Shown: piece by piece, positions 40,635-49,314 of the stretch | How positions within the stretch are numbered: position 1 is the first letter of the stretch | Layout of the letters: every line of letters starts with the position of its first letter | DNA from: Candidatus Saccharimonadota bacterium | Lineage (GTDB): Bacteria > Patescibacteriota > Saccharimonadia > Saccharimonadales > UBA4665 | Length of the DNA: 64,000 nucleotides | NCBI GenBank assembly: GCA_027315225.1 | Contig: DAHUYJ010000003.1 | Span: 1 to 64,000, forward strand | Direction: 5' to 3' | Position numbers and translations under genes: made by a program | The notes under the pieces: model-generated | What the model was told of the DNA's origin: nothing | The model's database searches: none | Seen by the model: only the letters and a program-made list of their open reading frames with translations

Positions 40635-41741
40635 ATGGGCAAGATTGTCATCGATGCACGGGAATACAGCACCAGCACCGGCAGGTACATATTCCGGCTT
40701 ATCCAGTACTTGGAAAAGCTTGAGTCTCAGCACGAGTTCGTGGTGCTGATCAAGCCGCGGGACATGGGTTCCTACACGCCGGCCAACCCGCGCTTCAACA
40801 AGGCCGCCTGCAAGTACAAAGAGTTTACTTTTGGCGAACAGCTGGGGTTCAAGCGGCAACTGGACAGGCTGAAGCCGGACCTGGTGCACTTCGGTATGAC
40901 GCAGCAGCCGGTGCTCTACCGCGGCCGCGCAGTAACGACTATCCATGACCTGACTACGCTGCGCTTCAGTAACCCTGCAAAAAACCCGGCCACGTTCAAG
41001 CTCAAGCAGCTGGTCTACGCGCGAGTGGTCAAGCGCGTTGCGCGAAAGTCGGCGCAGGTCATAGTGCCTTCGCAGTTCGTCGCTGGCGACCTCGTCCGCT
41101 ACACCGGCATCAGCCCGGGCAAGGTTACGGTCACGCCTGAGGCGGCGAACCCTATCGCGGAGGACGCCGAACCGACGCGGGGGCTCGGCAATAAGCGCTT
41201 CATCATGTATGTCGGCCGTCCGACGCCGCACAAGAACCTGGAGCGGCTGGTTGAGGCTTTTGTTATCCTGCAGAACAAGTACCCGGAGCTCCGGCTGGTG
41301 CTGGCCGGCAACCGCGACGCCAACTACCAGCGGATTGAACGGCGCGTCAAAGACCAGGGGGTCAATAACGTCGCCTTTACCGGCTATGCCAACGACGCCC
41401 AGCTCCGGTGGCTGTACGAGCATTGTATGGCCTATGTTTTTCCTTCTCTCAGTGAAGGTTTTGGGCTGCCCGGCCTGGAAGCTATGGTGCACGGCGCGCC
41501 TGTGGTCAGCAGCAACGCCACCTGCCTGCCGGAAGTCTACGGCAACGCGGCCCGCTACTTTGACCCGTTTGATGTGCAAGCCATGGCCGTCGCCATTGAC
41601 GAAGTCCTGAGCGACAAGTCCCTGCGTGAATCGCTTATCGAGAAGGGCCGCGCCCAGGCGGCCGAATACTCCTGGCAGCGCATGGCCGAACAAACCCTCG
41701 CCGTCTACGAAAAGGCTCTGTCAGGCAGTACTGCATATTGA
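40635..41741 (+). CDS. glycosyltransferase family 4
   Basis: A 368-residue GT-B enzyme, close in plan to mannosyl/rhamnosyl-transferases such as WbpY/MtfB. IDAREYSTSTGRY is at the acceptor side, TIHDLTTLRF in the middle, and YVGRPTPHKNLERLVEAF with FPSLSEGFGLPGLEAMVHGAPVVS (about 282-305) form the donor site. ATG 40635 is chosen over 40554 because a -10 box lies between them and the family N-terminus begins here. GC-rich, unlike the AT-rich GT genes at 23-34 kb. Confidence 0.87.
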   Translation: MGKIVIDAREYSTSTGRYIFRLIQYLEKLESQHEFVVLIKPRDMGSYTPANPRFNKAACKYKEFTFGEQLGFKRQLDRLKPDLVHFGMTQQPVLYRGRAVTTIHDLTTLRFSNPAKNPATFKLKQLVYARVVKRVARKSAQVIVPSQFVAGDLVRYTGISPGKVTVTPEAANPIAEDAEPTRGLGNKRFIMYVGRPTPHKNLERLVEAFVILQNKYPELRLVLAGNRDANYQRIERRVKDQGVNNVAFTGYANDAQLRWLYEHCMAYVFPSLSEGFGLPGLEAMVHGAPVVSSNATCLPEVYGNAARYFDPFDVQAMAVAIDEVLSDKSLRESLIEKGRAQAAEYSWQRMAEQTLAVYEKALSGSTAY

Positions 41742-41766
41742 TGCGCTGATGCAAATATGCTACACT
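41738..41766 (+). promoter_or_regulatory. promoter of the RHH/RelE-type module
   Basis: TTGATG (41738-41743), 17-nt spacer, TACACT (41761-41766), then GGCCTC and the ATG (6-nt gap). Starts within the end of the preceding GT4 gene. Confidence 0.55.
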
Positions 41767-41772
41767 GGCCTC

Positions 41773-41991
41773 ATGAGGACAACTATTACCCTAAACGATA
41801 AAATCTACAAGGCGCTCAGGTTGCGGGCAGCCGAGAGCGGCGAGTCCATTTCTTCTATGGTAGAAGACGCCGTTAAGTACCAGATCCTTGAGGACCTGGA
41901 CGACATGCGTGCGATCAAAGAACGGCAGGATGAACCGGCCGTCGACTTGCAAACCTTCCTGAAAGAGCTCAAAGCCGATGGCCTCCTATAG
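41773..41991 (+). CDS. ribbon-helix-helix antitoxin
   Basis: A 72-residue antitoxin with TITLNDKIYKALRLRAAESGESISSMVEDAV, a ribbon-helix-helix motif, followed by an acidic and basic C-terminal tail (DLQTFLKELKADGLL) that should bind the toxin. It overlaps the toxin gene by 14 nt. Confidence 0.78.
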   Translation: MRTTITLNDKIYKALRLRAAESGESISSMVEDAVKYQILEDLDDMRAIKERQDEPAVDLQTFLKELKADGLL

Positions 41992-42244
41992 GGTTGAGGT
42001 CAAAAGATCAGCGCAAAAAGAAATCCGCAAACTGCCTGTCACTACCCGCAAGCGCGTGGTCACAAAAATCAGGCGCTTGTCTGCCGATCCCTTGCCCGCA
42101 GGAACGGAAAAGATTAAGGGTGCCGACAACGCGTACCGGCTGCGGCAAGGCAATTATCGGATTGCCTATGCTTTGTTCAAGCAGAAATTGACGGTCATCA
42201 TTGTACGCGTCGGACACCGCAAAGAGGCCTACCGTAATCTTTGA
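41978..42244 (+). CDS. RelE/ParE-superfamily toxin
   Basis: An 88-residue protein with the RelE/ParE fold pattern: YRVEVKRSAQKEIRKLP, a central KIKGADNAYRLRQGNYRIAYAL strand pair, and a C-terminal VIIVRVGHRKEAYR. RelE members cleave mRNA in the ribosome. The Arg and His of the last strand and the Tyr of EAYR are conserved in that group. Paired with the RHH antitoxin upstream. Confidence 0.83.
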   Translation: MASYRVEVKRSAQKEIRKLPVTTRKRVVTKIRRLSADPLPAGTEKIKGADNAYRLRQGNYRIAYALFKQKLTVIIVRVGHRKEAYRNL

Positions 42245-42261
42245 TCTGGTGCGTTCCCAGG

Positions 42262-42735
42262 CTAGCTTTCAGGTTCGCCGGTCTTGAGCACGATGTGCCG
42301 GTCACGGCCCTCGCCAACAGATTCGCTGGTCAGGCCGTACTCAGAAGCCAACTGGTGGACGACCCGCCGGTCGGCAGCGTTCATCGGCTGCAGGTCCATA
42401 GGCTCGCCGCTGTCGCGCACTTGCTTGACCCAGTCCTCGGCCCGGTCGCGCAGGCGCTCGGCCCGTTGCTTCTTGTACTCGGCAATGTCGACGTTTACCC
42501 GGTTGTGCTCATAGTCGTTGTTCTTTAGCGCCGTGCAGGTCAGGTACTGCAGCGAGCGCATGTTGTCGCCGTGCTGTCCGATCAGAAACCCGTTCATGTG
42601 CGAGCTGGGTACGTTGAGCTGGATGACCTCGTCGTCGCTGGTGGCGTGCACCTCAGTGTTCAAGCCGAAAAACGAGAGCAGGTCTTCCAGATACTTCTTG
42701 GCGTAACGAATAGCGTCTTCCAGCGAATCGTTCAT
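42262..42735 (-). CDS. jag: Jag/KhpB RNA-binding protein (KH-R3H)
   Basis: A 157-residue protein with a KH domain (about 30-90; GFLIGQHGDNMRSLQYLT) and a C-terminal R3H domain (about 90-150; RERAED-like helix, then PMNAADRRVVHQLASEY). It corresponds to KhpB/EloR/SpoIIIJ-associated protein, lacking the N-terminal Jag-N domain. It binds RNA and is linked to envelope growth. It overlaps yidC by 4 nt in the conserved origin-proximal order. Confidence 0.88.
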   Translation of the reverse strand: MNDSLEDAIRYAKKYLEDLLSFFGLNTEVHATSDDEVIQLNVPSSHMNGFLIGQHGDNMRSLQYLTCTALKNNDYEHNRVNVDIAEYKKQRAERLRDRAEDWVKQVRDSGEPMDLQPMNAADRRVVHQLASEYGLTSESVGEGRDRHIVLKTGEPES

Positions 42736-43685
42736 CGTTTCTTCCTCCTCTTAGCTTTTTTGGAGGATTTGCCGTCTGTTTTGGTGGTTTTTGAGGCACC
42801 CTTGTCCCGGGGAACGACTTCGGCCTCCGGAATCTTGGAGACATCCTTGCCCTTCTTGTCATCTCCCATCGCTTCCATCTCGGTCTCGTCCTGGCGAAGT
42901 ATGTAGGCCTGCTGTATGTAGGCAACCACACTGCTGGTCAACCAGTACAAGCTCAGCGCCGAGGCCAGGTTAACTGTAAAGATGAAGATCATGACCGGCA
43001 GGAAGTACCTTGTGCTGCTGCCGACCGCGGCGTTAACCTCAGATTGGTCAGCATGTTTGCCCTCGCCGGCTTCCTTTAGGATGGCCCGCAGACCGCGCTG
43101 GTTCTTGCCGGTAGGCAGGAGTTGCTTGCTCTGGAAGTACTGGGCCACTGCGCTGCCCGCCACTATAATCATGGCCGGCCAGTAGATTCCCCCTCCGTGG
43201 CTCAGGGCGGCCTTGCTCAGGCTGACCGCGCCGAACAGCGTGTCATCGAACAGGTGGATGTTGTGTGACAGCGTTTGCATCCAGCCAAGATGCTGCAGCG
43301 CCGGATAGGCGAAGCTGACTATCTGGTGCGGGTCATCGATGACCCGGCGCAGGCCGCTATACAGGCCAAGCAATATCACCAGCTGTATGATAAGGATCGG
43401 GAAGGTGCTGAAGGGGTTGATGTCACGCTCTTTGTATAGCTCCATGAGCAGCCGCGACTCTTCCTGCCGGTCGCCTTTGGTGGCCTGCTTGATACGCTTG
43501 ATCTCCGGCTGCAAATCGCGCATGGCCTTGGCCTGGTGCAGCTGCTTTTTGACGAGCGGCCACAGTATCAGCCGGACAATAATCGTGAATATTATCAGGC
43601 TCAGGCCAAAGTTATGGCCAGGCAACAGGTCGTAGACCAGCACCAACAGGTTAAAAATAGGTTGGACGATAAATGTCGTAAACAT
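42732..43685 (-). CDS. yidC: membrane protein insertase YidC
   Basis: A 317-residue Oxa1/YidC/Alb3 insertase. Hydrophobic segments lie near 8-22, 27-44, 95-115, 160-180 and 212-240, with the conserved Arg in the first core helix region (IIVRLILWPL). The cytoplasmic coiled loop (about 46-85) follows. A short Gram-positive-like form without the large periplasmic P1 domain. The Lys/Arg-rich C-terminal tail probably contacts the ribosome. Inserts membrane proteins alone or with SecYEG. Confidence 0.92.
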   Translation of the reverse strand: MFTTFIVQPIFNLLVLVYDLLPGHNFGLSLIIFTIIVRLILWPLVKKQLHQAKAMRDLQPEIKRIKQATKGDRQEESRLLMELYKERDINPFSTFPILIIQLVILLGLYSGLRRVIDDPHQIVSFAYPALQHLGWMQTLSHNIHLFDDTLFGAVSLSKAALSHGGGIYWPAMIIVAGSAVAQYFQSKQLLPTGKNQRGLRAILKEAGEGKHADQSEVNAAVGSSTRYFLPVMIFIFTVNLASALSLYWLTSSVVAYIQQAYILRQDETEMEAMGDDKKGKDVSKIPEAEVVPRDKGASKTTKTDGKSSKKAKRRKKR

Positions 43686-43744
43686 ACTATTATTTGCCTT
43701 TTACTATAGCACGAGCTCCCGGCACCCCAAGACGCTGCGGCACG

Positions 43745-44089
43745 TTATTGCCGGGCGGTCTTGCTGAGCAAGCCGCTGACAATGGTTTGCAGTTTTGCTG
43801 ATTCAAGCTTGGCCAGCTGCTCGTCGAACACCGTGAACACCAGGTCGGTACCTGGCGTGACGTCCTTGTCGCTTGTGCGCACCAGTTCATAAATCCGCCG
43901 CCTGATACGGTTGCGTACCACGGCCGACTTGCTGACTTTGCGGCTGACCACGACCGCTACGCGGTACGGACGTCCGGGATCGCGGTGAACAAAGCGGAGG
44001 TTCATCATCGGTCCGCGAATGCTCTGCCCTCTTTGGTACACCCCGCGCAAGCCGCCGTGTCCGTGAAAGCGGTGCCGAAGCGCAATCAT
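43745..44089 (-). CDS. rnpA: ribonuclease P protein component
   Basis: A 114-residue basic protein with the RnpA core: RVAVVVSRKVSKSAVVRNRIRRRIYELVR (the RNR-type motif near 57-72). It binds RNase P RNA to process tRNA 5' ends. Upstream of it on the same strand is rpmH, as in most bacteria. The RNase P RNA gene is not in the window. Confidence 0.9.
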   Translation of the reverse strand: MIALRHRFHGHGGLRGVYQRGQSIRGPMMNLRFVHRDPGRPYRVAVVVSRKVSKSAVVRNRIRRRIYELVRTSDKDVTPGTDLVFTVFDEQLAKLESAKLQTIVSGLLSKTARQ

Positions 44090-44120
44090 AATCCTTTAGG
44101 CTCCTGCGTCCCTGGGGCTC

Positions 44121-44258
44121 CTAGGCCGACAGCTTGGCGCGGCCTTTGGCCCGCCGCCGTTTAAGCACGTTACGGCCTGCGCTGGTAGACATGCGCTTGA
44201 GAAAGCCGTGCTCCTTGGCCCGGGAGCGCTTCTTGGGCTGATAGGTTCGTTTGGGCAT
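44121..44258 (-). CDS. rpmH: ribosomal protein bL34
   Basis: A 45-residue, very basic protein ([18 protein letters not shown], then [20 protein letters not shown]) that matches bL34 over its whole length. AGGA lies just upstream of the ATG. First gene of the leftward rpmH-rnpA-yidC-jag cluster. Confidence 0.95.
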   Translation of the reverse strand: MPKRTYQPKKRSRAKEHGFLKRMSTSAGRNVLKRRRAKGRAKLSA

Positions 44259-44539
44259 AATGTTTCCTTACGTTCAGATAACTATAGCACTCTTACCCCT
44301 GTGTGTAAAATCCGGCGGGCGGATCGGGCTTTTTGTGGTTTTGACAATAATTACGCACGGTTCCGGAGGGGTTTTCCACCTGGTTTTTGGTATTGTCCAC
44401 AGATTAACAGATAAGCTCGGGGCTTGTGCATAAGTACACCCCTGTGTTAGATTTTTGACACATTCCGTGCAAAAAGTCCGGGCAGGTGTGGAAAACCCGC
44501 TGCAAATTGAGTATATTAGGTGACGTGGTAGGAGGAACA
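44259..44539. other. rpmH-dnaA intergenic region with DnaA boxes (part of oriC)
   Basis: This 281-nt gene-free region separates leftward rpmH from rightward dnaA. DnaA-box-like 9-mers, one or two mismatches from TTATCCACA: TTTTACACA (minus, 44302-44310), TTTTCCACC (44372-44380), TTGTCCACA (44393-44401), TTGTGCATA (44424-44432) and TTTTCCACA (minus, 44487-44495). It holds both promoters and probably the DnaA-binding half of the origin. Confidence 0.7.
44281..44309 (-). promoter_or_regulatory. rpmH promoter overlapping a DnaA box
   Basis: On the minus strand TTTACA (44304-44309), a 17-nt spacer and TATAGT (44281-44286). The -35 overlaps a DnaA-box-like TTTTACACA (44302-44310), so DnaA may influence rpmH transcription. 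Confidence 0.55.
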
Positions 44540-45976
44540 ATGCAAGAAGACGCCCTGTGGCAGGCGGTGTTGGGTGAGATTGAGTTATCTGTGTCGCGGG
44601 GCAATTTCGTAACCTGGTTCAAGAACACCTCCCTGGTCAAAAACTCAGACGAAACCGTCGTGATCGGCGTGGCCAACATTTTTATCAAGCAGCAGCTGGA
44701 GCGCAAATACGGCGACCTCATTTCCCAGACACTAGCCAAGAACGGGTTGTCTCCCAAATTGGTCGAATACCGGATTGTGTCCTCTGTTCCCTCCTCGCCT
44801 TCTTCTCCAGAGGCAAGCCGCCACAGGTCACCATCAACAGACTTCGCCCAGGATTCCGAAGGTCCTGCGGAGTCCTTCCAAACATCGCCTGCCACCCCCG
44901 TCATGGTCACTGCCAAAAAGTCTTCCAACGCCGGCGGCCTTACGCTTACACACTCATACCGCCAGGGGTTGAATGAACGCTATACGCTTGACGGCTTCGT
45001 GGTTGGCGGCAGCAATGAACTGGCCTTCGCCGCTTGCCAGGCCGTCGCGGACCGTCCGGGAACCAAATATAACCCGCTCTTCCTCTACGGCGGCGTCGGC
45101 ATTGGCAAAACCCACCTGATCCAAGCCGTCGGCAACATCCTGACAGCCAAGCACCCCGACGCCAAAATCCTCTACATTTCCATGGAGCAGTTCGTCCAGG
45201 AGTTTGTAGACGCCTTGCGTTTCCGCAAGACCGCGGCTTTTGCCGGGCACTATCGCACAGCCGATGTGTTGATCGTCGATGACGTACAATTCATCGCCGG
45301 CAAAGAAAAGATGCAAGAGGAGTTCTTCCACACCTTCAACGCCTTGCACCAGGCCAACAAGCAGATCATTATCAGCGCTGACAAGCCGCCAAAGGATATA
45401 CCGACCCTGGAAGACCGGTTGAAGTCGCGCTTCAGCGGCGGAATGAGCATTGACATGCAAGCGCCGGACTTTGAGACCCGGTGCGCGATCGCCCAAACCA
45501 AGGCTCAGGCCCACGGCATTGCCCTGGACAGGGAGTTGGTCGAGTACCTGGCTAACAGTATTCAAACCAACATCCGGGAGCTTGAGGGCGCCCTAAACCA
45601 GCTGTTGGCGTACTGCGAGGTGCGAAACCTGGCGCCGTCGCTCAATATCGCTTCCGGTCTTTTGAATGTGAACCGCACACGGCCCAAGCACTTGAGCGCC
45701 CGTCAGATTATTGAGCGTACCGCCAAACATTTTCAGATACCAGTAGAAGACATTGTGGGCCCCAAGCGCGACAAAGACATTGTGGTGCCTCGCCAAGTGG
45801 CCATGTATATGCTTCGCAACGAGCTGAAGTTAAGCTTCCCTAAAATCGCGAGGGAGTTGGGCAGAAAAGACCACACCACCGCCATCCACTCCGTCGACAA
45901 AATTGACCGGGAGGTCCGGCTAGACGCCACGCTGCGAATGGCGATAAGCGAAATACGGGAACATTTATATGCTTAA
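44540..45976 (+). CDS. dnaA: chromosomal replication initiator DnaA
   Basis: A 478-residue initiator. N-terminal domain I (about 1-80), a linker, and an AAA+ domain with Walker A GGVGIGKTHL (near 184) and Walker B LIVDDVQF (near 242). The C-terminal domain IV has the DnaA signature GRKDHTTAIHSVDKI (near 445). GGAGG ends 4 nt before the ATG at 44540, which fixes the start. The linker region is Ser/Pro-rich. Marks the origin together with dnaN and recF. Confidence 0.96.
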   Translation: MQEDALWQAVLGEIELSVSRGNFVTWFKNTSLVKNSDETVVIGVANIFIKQQLERKYGDLISQTLAKNGLSPKLVEYRIVSSVPSSPSSPEASRHRSPSTDFAQDSEGPAESFQTSPATPVMVTAKKSSNAGGLTLTHSYRQGLNERYTLDGFVVGGSNELAFAACQAVADRPGTKYNPLFLYGGVGIGKTHLIQAVGNILTAKHPDAKILYISMEQFVQEFVDALRFRKTAAFAGHYRTADVLIVDDVQFIAGKEKMQEEFFHTFNALHQANKQIIISADKPPKDIPTLEDRLKSRFSGGMSIDMQAPDFETRCAIAQTKAQAHGIALDRELVEYLANSIQTNIRELEGALNQLLAYCEVRNLAPSLNIASGLLNVNRTRPKHLSARQIIERTAKHFQIPVEDIVGPKRDKDIVVPRQVAMYMLRNELKLSFPKIARELGRKDHTTAIHSVDKIDREVRLDATLRMAISEIREHLYA

Positions 45977-46188
45977 ACTAGTCCACAGGGCCTGCGTAAA
46001 AACTGTGGGTAGGTTGGGTGTTGGTTTATTTTTTACCCAAAATATACCAAGCTTATACCAAGCTTTTTCCACTAACTTTTTAATGTCAAATACTCTGTTC
46101 TTTTCCGGGTTTTACCAAACTTCCCCAACACCAATAACAACAACGTGTTTATATAAAACTAGTTATTAATATTTCCGGAGGCCTGTGC
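45977..46188. other. dnaA-dnaN intergenic AT-rich region (possible unwinding half of oriC)
   Basis: A 212-nt gene-free region, clearly AT-rich. It contains TAGTCCACA (45979-45987), a looser box near 46003, a tandem 11-bp repeat (ATACCAAGCTT at 46044-46054 and 46055-46065) and an AT-run near 46148-46172. The arrangement suits a bipartite origin with the unwinding element here. A ribosome binding site (GGAGG) for dnaN is at its end. Confidence 0.55.
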
Positions 46189-47280
46189 ATGAAACTGCAA
46201 GTCACACAAGAAAACCTAAATCGGGCACTCGGCTCGGTAGCCCGCGTAGCAAACAGCCGCGGCACGTTGCCAATACTCGCAAACGTTTTAATTAAAACCT
46301 CTAATAACCGCTTGAGTTTATCTGCCACCAACCTTGATATCGCCATAACCCACTACATTGGCGCGAAAGTTAAAGAAGAAGGGTCTATCACTGTTCCTGC
46401 CAGGCTAATGCAAGACTTCATTAACAGTCTCCCGTCCGGGGTTATAGACCTTGATTTACAAGAAACCAAATTGCACGTCACTACAGACAAATACCAATCT
46501 GTTATAAATGGCATAGTATCTGATGATTTTCCAGTGATGCCGGCTATAAGCGGCGATAAAAAATGGTCAGCCAAGAGCGGGTTGTTTAAGAAAGCCCTCC
46601 AACAGGTGGTGTTTGCCGCTTCAAATGATGAAACGCGCCCTGTTTTGACCGGAATACTACTCCACACAAATGACGGTAAATTATTTATGGCCGCCACAGA
46701 CAGCTACCGCTTAGCAGAGAAGCAGCTTGGCGACAACAAACAAGACGTACACCTTCTGGCTCCAGCTTTTGCTATGCAGGACTTACTTCGGGTAATAGGC
46801 GATGACGAGCAGGAGGTCCAGATTACCCATGACGACCAGCAGGCGCTATTCAAAATGGGTGATATAGAATTAGTGACACGCCTAGTTGACGGTAAATACC
46901 CGGACTACACAAAACTCATCCCCTCCAAGTTTAATACCAAAGCAACCCTTAAGCGCGCCGACCTTATAAACGTCGCTAAAGTTTCCAGCCTTTTTGCCCG
47001 CGAGAGTGCCGGCAGCGTGACAATCGCCATTGACGAAAAAGCACAAGAGCTAAGTATTCGCTCGGCCGCTTCCCAGCTTGGTGAAAACACCGCGTCCGCA
47101 GCCGCGAAAATTACCGGCAACGGCAGCATTACCCTGAACTCCAGGTATTTGCTTGACGCGCTCAACGCTTTCTCGGGAGACGATATCACATTTGGGTTTA
47201 ATGGAAAACTCGAGCCCACCCTCCTGAGCGACCCTAAAACAGCCGACTACCAGCACGTTATCATGCCCCTGAAGTCGTAG
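46189..47280 (+). CDS. dnaN: DNA polymerase III sliding clamp (beta)
   Basis: A 363-residue clamp with three tandem clamp domains. The N-terminal KLQVTQENLNRALGSVAR and SLSATNLDIAI are family features, as is the C-terminal YQHVIMPLKS. The C-terminal residues normally are MPMRL; here they end in MPLKS, a moderate divergence. GGAGG precedes the ATG by 8 nt. More AT-rich than dnaA and recF. Confidence 0.93.
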   Translation: MKLQVTQENLNRALGSVARVANSRGTLPILANVLIKTSNNRLSLSATNLDIAITHYIGAKVKEEGSITVPARLMQDFINSLPSGVIDLDLQETKLHVTTDKYQSVINGIVSDDFPVMPAISGDKKWSAKSGLFKKALQQVVFAASNDETRPVLTGILLHTNDGKLFMAATDSYRLAEKQLGDNKQDVHLLAPAFAMQDLLRVIGDDEQEVQITHDDQQALFKMGDIELVTRLVDGKYPDYTKLIPSKFNTKATLKRADLINVAKVSSLFARESAGSVTIAIDEKAQELSIRSAASQLGENTASAAAKITGNGSITLNSRYLLDALNAFSGDDITFGFNGKLEPTLLSDPKTADYQHVIMPLKS

Positions 47281-47284
47281 GTTC

Positions 47285-48340
47285 ATGATAACGGACTTGC
47301 GGTTGCAGCACTTTCGGTCTTTTAAAGACTCGTCTTTTGAACTGAGTCCCGGCGTGAACATTATTGTCGGTCCGAACGCCAGCGGCAAGACCAACCTTCT
47401 GGAGTCTATTCTGGTTCTTTCCAGGGGATCATCCTATCGGGCTGGCACGAGCGAACTTGTGGCGCTTGGCCGATCCTGGGCCCGCCTGGACGGACACGAC
47501 AACCTGAGCCGGCAACGCACCGTCAAACTGGTCAACGAGCCGGCACCCGGCAAGCGGTACGAGCTGGACGGCAAAGAGTACAAGCGGATAGGCCTGAAGC
47601 AAACGATACCGACCGTATTGTTTGAACCCAACCACTTGCAGATGTTTGTCGGCGGACCGGACCGCCGCCGGGAGTACCTGGACGACCTGTTAGAGCAAAC
47701 TATACCCGGGTTCGGCCAGGTTAGGCGGCAGTATCGCCGCGCACTCACCCAGCGCAACCGCCTTCTCAAGCAGCCCGGAACTGCCGCGCCGCAACTTTTC
47801 CCTTGGGATGTCCGGTTGAGCCAACTAGCCGGCCAGATAGTCCGCGCCCGGAGCAACCTCTTGGAAGCCATAAACGTTGACTTGCCTGCCCTATACAGGC
47901 AGTTATCCCAGACCAGGGCTAAAGTCGGCGCCGCGTACAGCGCCCGTTACCCGATTGAGTCGTACGAAAGCCGGCTGTTAAAAGACCTGGAAGCCCGTGC
48001 CGACGATGACCGTCGCCGCGGGTTCACCGGCAGCGGCCCTCACCGCGAGGACCTGGTAGTGACAATCGCCGGCCACCTCGCACAAGATACGGCCTCCCGC
48101 GGCGAAGTCCGCACTATTGTGCTGGCTCTCAAAATCATTGAGCTCAAGCTGAGCAAGGCCGCCCGCGACGGCCAAACACCGCTGTTACTATTGGATGATG
48201 TCTTCTCTGAGCTCGACGGGCGCCGCCGCCACGCCCTGACCGACTACCTCAAACCATACCAGACGTTTATAACTACCACCGACGCCGACCTGGTCGTCCA
48301 GCACTTCACCCAGGACTGCAACGTGATCGCGCTGGGGTAG
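47285..48340 (+). CDS. recF: DNA replication and repair protein RecF
   Basis: A 351-residue SMC-like ABC ATPase. LRLQHFRSFKDSSFEL is at the N-terminus and Walker A is GPNASGKTNLLE (near 30). The signature FTGSGPHREDL is near 248 and the Walker B LLLDDVFSELD near 302. It loads RecA at gaps. It follows dnaN by 4 nt in the conserved order. Its 3' end is 6 nt from a convergent gene of the secretion operon. Confidence 0.93.
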   Translation: MITDLRLQHFRSFKDSSFELSPGVNIIVGPNASGKTNLLESILVLSRGSSYRAGTSELVALGRSWARLDGHDNLSRQRTVKLVNEPAPGKRYELDGKEYKRIGLKQTIPTVLFEPNHLQMFVGGPDRRREYLDDLLEQTIPGFGQVRRQYRRALTQRNRLLKQPGTAAPQLFPWDVRLSQLAGQIVRARSNLLEAINVDLPALYRQLSQTRAKVGAAYSARYPIESYESRLLKDLEARADDDRRRGFTGSGPHREDLVVTIAGHLAQDTASRGEVRTIVLALKIIELKLSKAARDGQTPLLLLDDVFSELDGRRRHALTDYLKPYQTFITTTDADLVVQHFTQDCNVIALG

Positions 48341-48346
48341 ACAGGG

Positions 48347-48907
48347 TCATGGCTGCGCAGTGAAATATTGTATGGTCATTGTTGACGGGTCGTAGCCCTG
48401 GCTTTTTATCCAGGCAACTGCAGCCTGCTGGTCTTGAGCCGTGGGCGCGGTGATTATAATAACCGGCTTTGAAAAGGCCTTATTAAAGGTGTATGTGTAA
48501 GTAATCTGGTACTGGAAACCGGGGCCCGTAAATGGCAATAGTTGATCTATCAATTTTATGGCTTCCAAGTCCGCTCTCGAGGGCTTATTGTGATTAACTG
48601 GTGCTCTAGCGGAGAGAGCAGTTGTCGACTTGTTCCTAATAACAAATTGCTTTGTGTCTTGGTTCCTGTTTTTTGTGACAAGAAGCTGGTATGCGCCGGG
48701 CTTTAACCGTACGCGCGTTTCACCTCTACCGAGGTTCACGGCCTGTTTGCCAGATCGCTCCACAGTTAAAAACACTCCCGAGCCTAATGGTTTTATCTGT
48801 AGAATGCCAGTAGTTTGAGAGACATACACTGACGATACTAGCTCATATATCGATAAAATAGTTACACAAACAAGAAGAGCTAGTAGCAATCGCCTTCTAG
48901 TGATCAT
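48347..48907 (-). CDS. membrane-anchored protein with PEGA-like domain
   Basis: A 186-residue protein with one N-terminal TM anchor (about 6-29). The next 60 residues (GSGVFLTVERSGKQAVNLG, then RVRLKPGAYQLLV) resemble a PEGA-like beta domain found on extracytoplasmic proteins. The C-terminal part (about 105-186) is alpha/beta. Last gene of the leftward secretion-like operon, overlapping the previous gene by 4 nt. Function unknown. Confidence 0.6.
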   Translation of the reverse strand: MITRRRLLLALLVCVTILSIYELVSSVYVSQTTGILQIKPLGSGVFLTVERSGKQAVNLGRGETRVRLKPGAYQLLVTKNRNQDTKQFVIRNKSTTALSARAPVNHNKPSRADLEAIKLIDQLLPFTGPGFQYQITYTYTFNKAFSKPVIIITAPTAQDQQAAVAWIKSQGYDPSTMTIQYFTAQP

Positions 48908-49314
48908 GAACCACCCCCAGCCAAGTAGTTTATGAGATCAGACGGCAAATTATCCGACTCGAGCTTGCTCTTGCTAAAGGACTCGCTGCTCGGTCCCAAC
49001 ACAGGCTGGTACGAGGAGCCCTTCTTCTGAAGTATGATAACCCCCGAGTCTGAAAAACCGCCTAATGGGGAGATGTGAACCAATATCCACTGGTTGTTAT
49101 CAAAATAATCGGTGCTGCTGATTTTGTAGTCTTTTCCATCAATTGGCCTATACAGCTTTCCGCCGGCAGCGTACAGGGCTGTTTCCACGCCCGCATAATA
49201 AGGACTGCCGGGTAACGTCAGGGGTTGCGCCCCGCTAAGTATAAAATACCGTCCAACGAACGTTGCTGCCAGGACGACCGCCGCCGCCACCAATACGATA
49301 AACACCCGTTTCAT
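48904..49314 (-). CDS. small membrane-anchored extracytoplasmic protein
   Basis: A 136-residue protein with an N-terminal TM/signal anchor (about 3-28) and a roughly 100-residue outside domain. No family recognised. The start directly follows the stop of the murein hydrolase gene, with GGAGG upstream, so it is in the same operon. Confidence 0.6.
   Translation of the reverse strand: MKRVFIVLVAAAVVLAATFVGRYFILSGAQPLTLPGSPYYAGVETALYAAGGKLYRPIDGKDYKISSTDYFDNNQWILVHISPLGGFSDSGVIILQKKGSSYQPVLGPSSESFSKSKLESDNLPSDLINYLAGGGS

Noticed and set aside
40605-41693. Long antisense open frame (362 codons) over the GT4 gene at 40635-41741
   Set aside because: It is the mirror of a GC-rich coding frame with a clear GT4 protein on the plus strand. 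The predicted peptide is Arg/His/Val-rich without any motif.
43690-43890. YidD-like gene between rnpA and yidC
   Set aside because: The open frame there overlaps rnpA in another frame and has no YidD Cys motifs; the true gap is about 60 nt.
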